Part shown: positions 1-7,362 of the stretch, in pieces
Layout of the letters: each line of letters opens with the position of its first letter
How positions within the stretch are numbered: position 1 is the stretch's first letter
NCBI GenBank assembly: GCA_030533445.1
Contig: JARPUW010000272.1
Coordinates: 167,763 to 231,762 of the forward strand
DNA length: 64,000 bases
From: Cyprinodon diabolis
Taxonomy: Eukaryota > Chordata > Actinopteri > Cyprinodontiformes > Cyprinodontidae
Direction: 5' to 3'
Program-made: the position numbers and the translations under genes
Notes under the pieces: model-generated
What the model saw: only the letters and a program-made list of their open reading frames with translations
What the model was told of the DNA's origin: nothing
The model's database searches: none

Positions 1-147
1 TCCACTCTAGCAGGCTGGATTTTGCTAAAACTTTGTGGCGCTTGAGGTCTGATTATACAAAAACCATAGCAGTTATCAACATACCGTCTTCAGTTTTAAA
101 TAGACGAAGGATTTATCTACAAACTGAGCTTTAAACTGTTTTTCTAG
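1..147 (+). repeat. Macrosatellite, 3' end of a truncated left-edge unit
   Basis: This is the tail segment of a unit cut by the window edge. It matches the ends of the later units, for example 3214-3360. It carries the linked variants CCATAGC and GCTTTAAAC, which are also found at the unit ends near 3280, 16160 and 25850. Most other units read CCGTAGC and GCTTCAAAC. No gene is seen. Confidence 0.93.
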
Positions 148-405
148 GTGAATGTATGCCGACACAGTGAAGCGCTGTTTTTTATGCTTTTTTTTCCCTC
201 TCCCCATTCATTTCCTATGGGATTTTTTTGCGACGTTTTCGCTAATAATTCGCAAACCTTCGGACTAATGAGAAAGTTTTATACAAGCACGCATCGCACC
301 ATTGGTCCCGACGCGTGTGCCAACTTTGGGCCCGATCCGCCAAACCGTGCGGGACTAGTTACGTGCCGAAGTTTTGGGTATACGGGAGAATTATAATAAT
401 AATAA

Positions 406-471
406 TAATACGCGGAATAAATATGTGCAATAGTAGTAGGTGGGCCATGCCTTCGGCATGTGGCCCCCCAA
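406..471 (+). repeat. H module, 1 copy (unit 1)
   Basis: A single 66-bp module begins TAATACGCGGAATAAATATG and ends TGTGGCCCCCCAA. Inside it GGGCCA pairs with TGGCCC and TGCC with GGCA around a TTC loop. It carries one AATAAA hexamer. It sits directly after the TAA microsatellite and directly before the foldback block. Confidence 0.95.
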
Positions 472-512
472 CTAGAAAATTTCTAAAGAAATTTTGAGGG
501 GGGCCACCTACT
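435..512 (+). other. Foldback formed by H module plus block S (unit 1 example)
   Basis: GTGGCCCCCC at 460-469 is a perfect 10-bp complement of GGGGGGCCAC at 498-507. Inside it AAAATTTC (476-483) pairs perfectly with GAAATTTT (488-495) across a TAAA loop. A competing outer pairing uses AGTAGGTGG (435-443) with CCACCTACT (504-512). The 5' arms of the outer pairings lie in H, so units with no H keep only the inner 8-bp stem. Base pairing is read directly from sequence; any RNA or cruciform role is inference. Confidence 0.8.
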
Positions 513-514
513 GC
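501..514 (-). promoter_or_regulatory. CTCF-core-like motif (unit 1 example; one per unit)
   Basis: On the minus strand this reads GCAGTAGGTGGCCC. Against the known vertebrate CTCF core CCASYAGRKGGCRS it matches 12 of 14 positions, including the CA, AG and GGC positions. The same sequence occurs in the equivalent place in the other units; unit 2 has one further mismatch (CCTATTGC at 3648-3655). This is a by-eye match without a scored matrix, so binding is speculative. Confidence 0.25.
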
Positions 515-516
515 CC

Positions 517-571
517 GTCTGGGGAACAGGGCCAATACGGCCCTGGCAAGTTATGTCGGGGCTCCCCAGAC
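517..571 (+). other. Nested inverted repeat, GTCTGGGGA / TCCCCAGAC (unit 1 example)
   Basis: GTCTGGGGA (517-525) and TCCCCAGAC (563-571) are perfect 9-bp complements. Between them GGGCC and GGCCC form a smaller stem around AATAC. The arrangement recurs in nearly every unit. Unit 6 has GTCTGGTGA and unit 18 has TCCCCAGAG, each breaking one pair without compensation, so strict structural constraint is not shown. Confidence 0.8.
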
Positions 572-698
572 CAACTGCTTACGCCTTTGAGGGCTGCTGA
601 GGGAAGGAAAGAGGGCTAGGTCATGGGCAAAGAGAGCTGTGTGCCACTTGTGCTGAAATCTGGGAAATAGACGTGCACAGCGTATGATGCAAAAGGGT

Positions 699-717
699 AA
701 TATGGGTTGTCCATATT
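699..717 (+). other. Perfect 7-bp hairpin upstream of G array (unit 1 example)
   Basis: AATATGG and CCATATT are exact complements separated by GTTGT. The hairpin is present just before the G array in every complete unit. Confidence 0.8.
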
Positions 718-742
718 GAACCGCAGTGGGTAAAGCTCAGTT

Positions 743-953
743 GGTGGGCTCCGCCCGCCTGCTAGGAGCCCTTGCAGCGATGAAAAAAATCACCAATGGC
801 GGGCTCTGCCCGCCTGCTAAGAGCCATTGCAGTGATGAAATCACCAATGGCGGGCTCCGCCCGCCTTCTAAGAGCCATTGCAGTGATGAAATCACCAATG
901 GCGGGCTCCGCCCGCCTTCTAAGAGCCATTGCAGTGATGAAATTACAAATGGC
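743..953 (+). repeat. G array, 4 GC hairpins (unit 1)
   Basis: Period is 51 bp, seen from CACC starts at 791, 842 and 893. Each element has GGCGGGC and GCCCGCC around a 3-base loop, for example 798-804 with 808-814. Between elements GCCATTG (823-829) pairs with CAATGGC (845-851), and GTGAT (832-836) with ATCAC (840-844). The last element is degenerate (ATTACAAATGGC). Confidence 0.95.
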
Positions 954-3360
954 AATGAGCAATATGCCAGAATGTATGAGTGTGTATAAGGAAGAGGCTT
1001 TTATTCTGTAGAGTCCCTGGAGTCTTATTTTGAAAGTCTATCATGGAAGTGCATCTAAAGATGGGTCATGCCCAGCAGTTATATAGAATCAATTTCCAAA
1101 TGTTAAATCACTGGTTTTCCATGTTATTAGGTGAATAGTTGCTGTATTACAGAGTAAATGGGAGACTTTTATTGTGAAATTTGCTCTGGGTGTGTTTTGA
1201 AAAGGTCACTAGAGTCTAATAAAAACAACCTGGAAGAGTTTGGGTCATAATGTTGAGCCATTTGCATCAATTAATGCATTAGTATAATCTAGAGGCTTTT
1301 ATTTTGTAGGGTCGCTGGAGTCTTATTTTGAAAGTCCAACAGAGTTGTGTTTATAGAAAATGTTCAGACCCGTCAATGATAGTTGATTACTTTCCAATCG
1401 TTAAATCACTCTTTTTCCATGTTATTAGGGCAGTAGATGAAGCGGAAATGGGAGGCTTTTATTTTGAAATTTGCTATAGGGTGTGTTTTAAACAGTCTCC
1501 TAGAGTCTATTCTCTAAAACGGGGTTGAGTTTGGGTCATAATATTGAGCCATATAGGGCAATAAATATATGTAAAAAATATAGAGGCTTTTATTTTGTAG
1601 GGTCCCTGGAGTCTTATTTTGAAAGTCTATCAGTGCTGAGTGGCAAGGGAAGTGTCATGGACAGCAGTCATATAGTATCCATTTCCCAATGTTAAATCAG
1701 TCCTTTCACCCTCCATTAGATTAATATGTGCTGTTTAAAACAGCAGAGGTAAAATCTGTTTGAAGCTTGGTAACCTTGACAACGCTTAACGAGCCTCTCA
1801 CTGACACAGACAACAGCTGCACTCACTATTGGTTTCTTCTTCCCAGGCTTTTTTGTATGGGAAGAACGGCAACGAAAACAAACGACTACTGATCAAAAAC
1901 CGTATGAGTTATTCAAAAAACATTTTCACCATGAGCATCAGCAATCCTTCGACTCCAAGTATACCAACTTTGGTGTATGTGTGTCATTCAGAACAATATT
2001 TATGACGACTTGAAAACACATAGTCTGATTCGTTTCTCTCCCATCTTCAGCTCAAAAAGAATGGAGAAAGGCTGAAACTCATCGACTTTAGGTTGGTCTG
2101 GAGGGTTTTTAAGGAAAAGTATTAATCCTACCGTAATTCCGAAGACATTGTGTGAGTCCAGAGGTTTCAGTCTACAAACTGACCAAAAATGGTGACTGTA
2201 GCTCCAAATATGTGGCCGTGAGGGCGAGAATAAGATGTTTGATCTTAAAAAAATGGCCGCCTCACACTAAGATTTCAGCAGCTGCACTCTAGCAGGCTGC
2301 TGCAGAAGCTAACTGTCAGCTAGCTTCCAGGTGCTTACCCTCCGAACAAACGACTGCTGAGCAAAAACCGTAAAAGATATCTGAAAAATTCTTTCAGTGA
2401 AAGCAACATCTATCCTTTGTCTCAGACTGGGGTAACCTTCATGTCTGTAGGTCTTTCACAACCCAAAACGAAGCACAAACAAAATGGTTGGCCCACCTGC
2501 TCCTCCCTTTGTTTGAACTGCAGGACCTCACTCTCACTCACCTTTTAGCTGCTAAAGCACCCCTCCGAACAAACGACTGCTGAGTAAAAACCGTAAAAGG
2601 TATCTGAAAAATTCTTTTTATCTAAGCGACAGCTATATCTTGTCTTCAATTGGAGTAACTTTCATGGCTGTAGGTCATCTACAAACTGAATGGGAAGAGA
2701 AAGAAAAAGAAAAAACGTTTCATCACACCTAAGCTTCTAATTGAGCTAGCTGCAGCAGGTCACTGTCACTCAGCTTTCAGGTGCTTAAAATGTCCTCCGA
2801 ACAAACGACTGCTGAGCAAAAACCGTATGAGTTATTCAAAAAAATGTTTCACCGTGAGCGTCAGTCATCCTTCGACTCCAACTATGCCAACTTTGGTGTA
2901 TGTGTGTCATTCAGAAAAATATTTATGACGAGTTTAAAACACATAGTCTGATTCGTTTTTCTCCCCTCTTCTGCTCCAAAACCAATGAAAAACGGCTCTG
3001 ATTTTCATCGACTTTAGGTCGGTCTGGAGGGTTTTTAAGGAAAAGTATTAATCCTACCGTAATTCCGAAGATATTGTGTGGGTCCAGAGATTTCAGTCTA
3101 CAAACTGACCAAAAATGGTGACTCTAGCTATAAATATGTGGCCGTGAGGGCGAGTTTAAAATGTTTTTTTGTGTTTAAAAAACGCCTGCCTCACACTCTA
3201 GCTTTTCAGTTGCTCCACTCTAGCAGGCTGGATTTTGCTAAAACTTTGTGGCGCTTGAGGTCTGATTATACAAAAACCATAGCAGTTATCAACATACCGT
3301 CTTCAGTTTTAAATAGACGAAGGATTTATCTACAAACTGAGCTTTAAACTGTTTTTCTAG

Positions 3361-3610
3361 GTGAATGTATGCCGACACAGTGAAGCGCTGTTTTTTATGC
3401 TTTTTTTTCCCTCTCCCCATTCATTTCCTATGGGATTTTTTTGCGACGTTTTCGCTAATAATTCGCAAACCTTCGGACTAATGAGAAAGTTTTATACAAG
3501 CACACATCACCCCATTGGTCCCGACGCGTGTGCCAACTTTGGGCCCGATCCGCCAAACCGTGCGGGACTAGTTACGCGCCGAAGTTTTGGGTATACGGGA
3601 GAATTATAAT
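3361..3610 (+). repeat. Leader segment of reference unit
   Basis: Single-copy part of the unit with a poly-T tract near 3390-3415 and a stretch ending GGGAGAATTATAATAA. Short open frames in it begin with GTG rather than ATG and carry no recognisable domain. The TAA run at its 3' end varies in length between units. Confidence 0.85.
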
Positions 3611-3883
3611 AACTAGAAAATTTCTAAAGAAATTTTGAGGGGGGCCACCTATTGCCCGTCTGGGGAACCGGGCCAATACGGCCCTGGCAAGTGACGTCGG
3701 GGCTCCCCAGACCAACTGCTTACGCCTTTGAGGGCTGCTGAGGGAAGGAAAGAGGGCAAGTTCATGGGCAAAGAGAGCTGTGTGCCACTTGTGCTGAAAT
3801 CTGGGAAATAGACGTGCACAGCGTATGATGCACAAGGGTAATATGGGTTGTCCATATTGAAACACAGTGGGTAAAGCCCAGTT
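3611..3883 (+). repeat. Inverted-repeat block S of reference unit
   Basis: It holds, in order, the AAAATTTC/GAAATTTT hairpin, GGGGGGCCACC, the GTCTGGGGA/TCCCCAGAC foldback and the AATATGG/CCATATT hairpin. With no H module upstream, the long GGCC stem seen in unit 1 cannot form here. Confidence 0.85.
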
Positions 3884-4121
3884 GGCGGGCTTTGCCCGCC
3901 TGCTAGGAGCCATCTTAGTGAAGAAAAAAATCACCAATGGCGGGCTCTGCCCGCCTTCTAAGAGCCATTGCAGTGATGAAATCACCAATGGCGGGCTCCG
4001 CCCGCCTGCTAAGAGCCATTGCAGTGATGTAATCACCTTTGGCGGGCTCCGCCCGCCTGTTACCATTGGCGGGCTCCGCCCGCCTTCTAAGAGCCATTGC
4101 AGTGATGAAATCACCAATGGC
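3884..4121 (+). repeat. G array, 5 GC hairpins (unit 2)
   Basis: The 238-bp form shared by 13 of the 20 units. The fourth and fifth GC palindromes are separated only by TGTTACCATT, so the usual GCCATTG spacer is missing there. The first element has a TTT loop (GGCGGGCTTTGCCCGCC). Confidence 0.95.
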
Positions 4122-4160
4122 AATGAGCAATATGCCAGAATGTATGAGTGTGTATAAGGA

Positions 4161-4459
4161 AGAGGCTTTTATTCTGTAGAGTCCTTGTAGTCTTATTTTG
4201 AAAGTCTATCATGAATGTGCATCAAAAGATGGGTCACGCCCAGCAGTGATATAGAATCCATTTCCAAATGTTAAATCACTGGTTTTCCATGTTATTAGGT
4301 GAATAGTTGCTGTATTACAGAGTAAATGGGAGACTTTTATTGTGAAATTTGCTCTGGGGTGTGTTTTGAAAAGGTCACTAGAGTCTAATAAAAACAACCT
4401 GGAAGAGTTTGGGTCATAATGTTGAGCCATTTGCATCAATTAATGCATTAGTATAATCT
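4161..4459 (+). repeat. A1 segment of reference unit
   Basis: First of three related segments, starting AGAGGCTTTTATT. It shares with A2 and A3 the order TCTTATTTTGAAAGTC, then AATGTTAAATCA, then TTATTAG or ATTAGA. No coding potential is recognised. Confidence 0.9.
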
Positions 4460-4750
4460 AGAGGCTTTTATTTTGTAGGGTCCCTGGAGTCTTATTTTGA
4501 AAGTCCAACAGAGTTGTGTTTATAGAAAATGTTCAGACCCGTCAATGATAGTTGATTACTTTCCAATCGTTAAATCACTCTTTTTCCATGTTATTAGGGC
4601 AGTAGATGAAGCGGAAATGGGAGGCTTTTATTTTGAAATTTGCTATAGGGTGTGTTTTAAACAGTCTCCTAGAGTCTATTCTCTAAAACGGGGTTGAGTT
4701 TGGGTCATAATGTTGAGCCATATAGGGCAATAAATATATGTAAAAAATAT
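4460..4750 (+). repeat. A2 segment of reference unit
   Basis: Second A segment, 291 bp, diverged from A1 but collinear with it. It contains GAGGCTTTTATTTTG a second time internally at about 4621, suggesting that the A segment arose from a shorter duplication. AATAAA occurs at about 4729. Confidence 0.9.
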
Positions 4751-4930
4751 AGAGGCTTTTATTTTGTAGGGTCCCTGGAGTCTTATTTTGAAAGTCTATC
4801 AGTGCTGAGTGGCAAGGGAAGTGTCATGGACAGCAGTCATATAGTATCCATTTCCCAATGTTAAATCAGTCCTTTCACCCTCCATTAGATTAATATGTGC
4901 TGTTTAAAACAGCAGAGGTAAAATCTGTTT
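4751..4930 (+). repeat. A3 segment of reference unit, truncated
   Basis: Third A segment. Similarity to A1 fades at about 4930, so it is roughly 180 bp. It contains GCTGTTTAAAACAGC (4899-4913), 7-bp arms around a single central base. Confidence 0.85.
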
Positions 4931-5040
4931 GAAGCTTGGTAACCTTGACAACGCTTAACGAGCCTCTCACTGACACAGACAACAGCTGCACTCACTATTG
5001 GTTTCTTCTTCCCAGGCTTTTTTGTATGGGAAGAACGGCA
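4931..5040 (+). other. Linker between A and B blocks, acceptor-like tract
   Basis: A pyrimidine-rich run ends in CCCAG at 5011-5015, resembling a spliceosomal acceptor. The starts of the B segments at 5511, 5734 and 5966 are also preceded by pyrimidine-AG sequences. This could be chance or a remnant of duplicated intron-exon junctions. Confidence 0.4.
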
Positions 5041-5510
5041 CCGAACAAACGACTACTGATCAAAAACCGTATGAGTTATTCAAAAAACATTTTCACCATG
5101 AGCATCAGCAATCCTTCGACTCCAACTATACCAACTTTGGTGTATGTGTGTCATTCAGAAAAATATTTATGACGAGTTGAAAACACATAGTCTGATTCGT
5201 TTCTCTCCCATCTTCAGCTCAAAAAGAATAGAGAAAGGCTGAAACTCTCATCGACTTTAGGTTGGTCTGGAGGGTTTTTAAGGAAAAGTATTAATCCTAC
5301 CGTAATTCCGAAGACATTGTGTGAGTCCAGAGGTTTCAGTCTAAAAACTGACCAAAAATGGTGACTGTAGCTCCAAATATGTGGCCGTGAGGGCGAGAAT
5401 AAGATGTTTGATCTTAAAAAAATGGCCGCCTCACACTAAGATTTCAGCAGCTGCACTCTAGCAGGCTGCTGCAGAAGCTAACTGTCAGCTAGCTTCCAGG
5501 TGCTTACCCT
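5041..5510 (+). repeat. B1 segment of reference unit (long)
   Basis: It starts CCGAACAAACGACTACTG and is collinear with B4 through GCAGGCTG at 5468. The frame equivalent to the B4 frame reads through to TGA at about 5178. Where B1 and B4 differ in this frame, every changed codon alters the residue, which argues against purifying selection on a protein. Confidence 0.9.
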
Positions 5511-5733
5511 CCGAACAAACGACTGCTGAGCAAAAACCGTAAAAGGTATCTGAAAAATTATTTCAGTGAAAGCAACATCTATCCTTTGTCTCAGACTGGG
5601 GTAACCTTCATGTCTGTAGGTCTTTCACAACCCAAAACGAAGCACAAACAAAATGGTTGGCCCACCTGCTCCTCCCTTTCTTTTAACTGCAGGACCTAAC
5701 TCTCACTCACCTTTTAGCTGCTAAAGCACCCCT
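5511..5733 (+). repeat. B2 segment of reference unit (short)
   Basis: It starts CCGAACAAACGACTGCTGAG, then CCGTAAAAGG in place of CCGTATGAG. It lacks the roughly 250-bp 3' part found in B1 and B4. Nothing else is seen in it. Confidence 0.88.
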
Positions 5734-5965
5734 CCGAACAAACGACTGCTGAGTAAAAACCGTAAAAGGTATCTGAAAAATTATTTTTATCTAAGCGACA
5801 GCTATATCTTGTCTTCAATTGGAGTAACTTTCATGGCTGTAGATCATCTACAAACTGAATGGGAAGAGAAAGAAAAAGAAAAAACGTTTCATCACACCTA
5901 AGCTTCTAATTGAGCTAGCTGCAGCAGGTCACTGTCACTCAGCTTTCAGGTGCTTAAAATGTCCT
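5734..5965 (+). repeat. B3 segment of reference unit (short)
   Basis: Closest to B2 (shared CCGTAAAAGGTATCTGAAAA). It contains a purine run GAAGAGAAAGAAAAAGAAAA near 5862-5881 and ends in GCTTTCAGGTGCTT, an acceptor-like junction with B4. Confidence 0.88.
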
Positions 5966-6399
5966 CCGAACAAACGACTGCTGAGCAAAAACCGTATGAG
6001 TTATTCAAAAAATTTTTTCACCGTGAGCGTCAGTCATCCTTCGACTCCAACTAAGCCAACTTTGGTGTATGTGTGTCATTCAGAAAAATATTTATGACGA
6101 GTTTAAAACACATAGTCTGATTCGTTTTTCTCCCCTCTTCTGCTCCAAAACCAATGAAAAACGGCTCTGATTTTCATCGACTTTAGGTCGGTCTGGAGGG
6201 TTTTTAAGGAAAAGTATTAATCCTACCGTAATTCCGAAGATATTGTGTGGGTCCAGAGATTTCAGTCTACAAACTGACCAAAAATGGTGACTCTAGCTAT
6301 AAATATGTGGCCGTGAGGGCGAGTTTAAAATGTTTTTTTGTGTTTAAAAAATGCCTGCCTCACACTCTAGCTTTTCAGTTGCTCCACTCTAGCAGGCTG
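5966..6399 (+). repeat. B4 segment of reference unit (long)
   Basis: Paralogue of B1. In nine other units an ATG ten bases upstream of CAAACGACT opens a 75-codon frame across this segment. In this unit the frame is closed by TAA at about 6052 and, further on, by the TGA in AGTCTGATTC. Confidence 0.9.
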
Positions 6400-6529
6400 G
6401 ATTTTGCTAAAACTTTGTGGCGCTTGAGGTCTGATTATACAAAAACCGTAGCAGTTATCAACATACCGTCTTCAGTTTTAAATAGACGAAGGATTTATCT
6501 ACAAACTGAGCTTCAAACTGTTTTTCTAG
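6400..6529 (+). repeat. Tail segment of reference unit
   Basis: Single-copy part of the unit, GATTTTGC to TTTTTCTAG. Variants CCATAGC/CCGTAGC and GCTTTAAAC/GCTTCAAAC travel together with the GCGCTG/GTGCTG variant of the following leader, so linkage crosses the arbitrary unit boundary. Confidence 0.85.
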
Positions 6530-6787
6530 GTGAATGTCTGCCGACACAGTGAAGTGCTGTTTTTTATGCTTTTTTTTACCTCTTCCCATTCATTTCCTAT
6601 GGGATTTTTTTGCGACGTTTTCGCTAATAATTCGCAAACCTTCGGACTAATGAGAAAGTTTTATACAAGCACACATCACCCCATTGGTCCCAACGCGTGT
6701 GCCAACTTTGGGCCCGATCCGCCAAACCGTGCGGGACTAGTTACGTGCCGAAGTTTTGGGTATACGGGAGAATTATAATAATAATAA

Positions 6788-6853
6788 TAATACGCGGAAT
6801 AAATATGTGCAATAGTAGTAGGTGGGCCATGCCTTCGGCATGTGGCCCCCCAA
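6788..6853 (+). repeat. H module, 1 copy (unit 3)
   Basis: A 66-bp module with the same sequence as in unit 1, followed directly by CTAGAAAATTTC. Confidence 0.95.
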
Positions 6854-7124
6854 CTAGAAAATTTCTAAAGAAATTTTGAGGGGGGCCACCTACTGCCCGT
6901 CTGGGGAACCGGGCCAATACGGCCCTGGCAAGTGACGTCGGGGCTCCCCAGACCAACTGCTTACGCCTTTGAGGGCTGCTGAGGGAAGGAAAGAGGGCAA
7001 GTTCATGGGCAAAGAGAGCTGTGTGCCACTTGTGCTGAAATCTGGGAAATAGACGTGCACAGCGTATGATGCACAAGGGTAATATGGGTTGTCCATATTG
7101 AAACACAGTGGGTAAAGCCCAGTT

Positions 7125-7362
7125 GGCGGGCTTTGCCCGCCTGCTAGGAGCCATCTCAGTGAAGAAAAAAATCACCAATGGCGGGCTCTGCCCGCCTTCT
7201 AAGAGCCATTGCAGTGATGAAATCACCAATGGCGGGCTCCGCCCGCCTGCTAAGAGCCATTGCAGTGATGTAATCACCTTTGGCGGGCTCCGCCCGCCTG
7301 TTACCATTGGCGGGCTCCGCCCGCCTTCTAAGAGCCATTGCAGTGATGAAATCACCAATGGC
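7125..7362 (+). repeat. G array, 5 GC hairpins (unit 3)
   Basis: Standard 238-bp form; the first element has the TTT loop variant also seen in unit 2. Confidence 0.95.

Larger units (their letters stand above)
148..3360 (+). repeat. Macrosatellite unit 1 (3,213 bp)
   Basis: Complete unit. The start is set arbitrarily at the GTGAATG that follows TTTTTCTAG. It has one H module (406-471), the inverted-repeat block (472-742), a 211-bp G array (743-953), A segments from 993, 1291 and 1582, and B segments from about 1870. It is a 'V-type' unit. The first G element reads GGTGGGC, the first A segment has ATCTAAAGATGGG, and the B1 segment has an extra base (GGCAACGAAAAC in place of GGCACCGAAC), which shifts the frame that is open in other units. 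Its last B segment has the private run AAAAAAATGTTTC, shared only with unit 8. No gene is supported. Confidence 0.97.
3361..6529 (+). repeat. Macrosatellite unit 2 (3,169 bp), reference unit
   Basis: Complete unit without an H module, used here as the reference for internal structure. Leader 3361-3610, inverted-repeat block 3611-3883, G array 3884-4121, A block 4161-4930, B block 5041-6399 and tail 6400-6529. The start of the unit shares GAAGCGCTG with units 1, 6 and 9; the others read GAAGTGCTG. Its fourth B segment has a TAT to TAA change at about 6052, which puts a stop in the frame open in several other units. Nothing supports a gene. Confidence 0.97.

Noticed and set aside
148..396. 82-codon plus-strand frame at the start of each unit
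   Set aside because: It begins at GTG, covers the poly-T tract and the leader, and recurs only because the unit recurs. There is no sign of codon-level constraint.
406..471. Rho-independent terminator from the H hairpin
   Set aside because: The stem is followed by CCCCCC and an A-rich stretch, not a T run, and the context is not bacterial.
743..953. CRISPR-like array in the G region
   Set aside because: There are no unique spacers. Both the GC palindrome and the intervening sequence are repeated, the window looks eukaryotic, and no cas genes are present.
1328..1528. 66-codon frame in each A2 segment
   Set aside because: The frame has no upstream ATG context. It is inside a diverged tandem segment whose A1 and A3 paralogues do not keep it open.
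3078..3347. Recurrent 89- or 101-codon plus-strand frame across the tail of B4 and the unit end
   Set aside because: It starts at GTG with no in-frame ATG near the start and a TAA shortly upstream. Its length changes with a single C/T variant (GCTTCAAAC versus GCTTTAAAC), and no domain is recognisable.
4899..4913. GCTGTTTAAAACAGC as a transcription-factor operator
   Set aside because: A single 15-bp near-palindrome in AT-rich DNA, not repeated within the unit and with no known factor that I can match to it.
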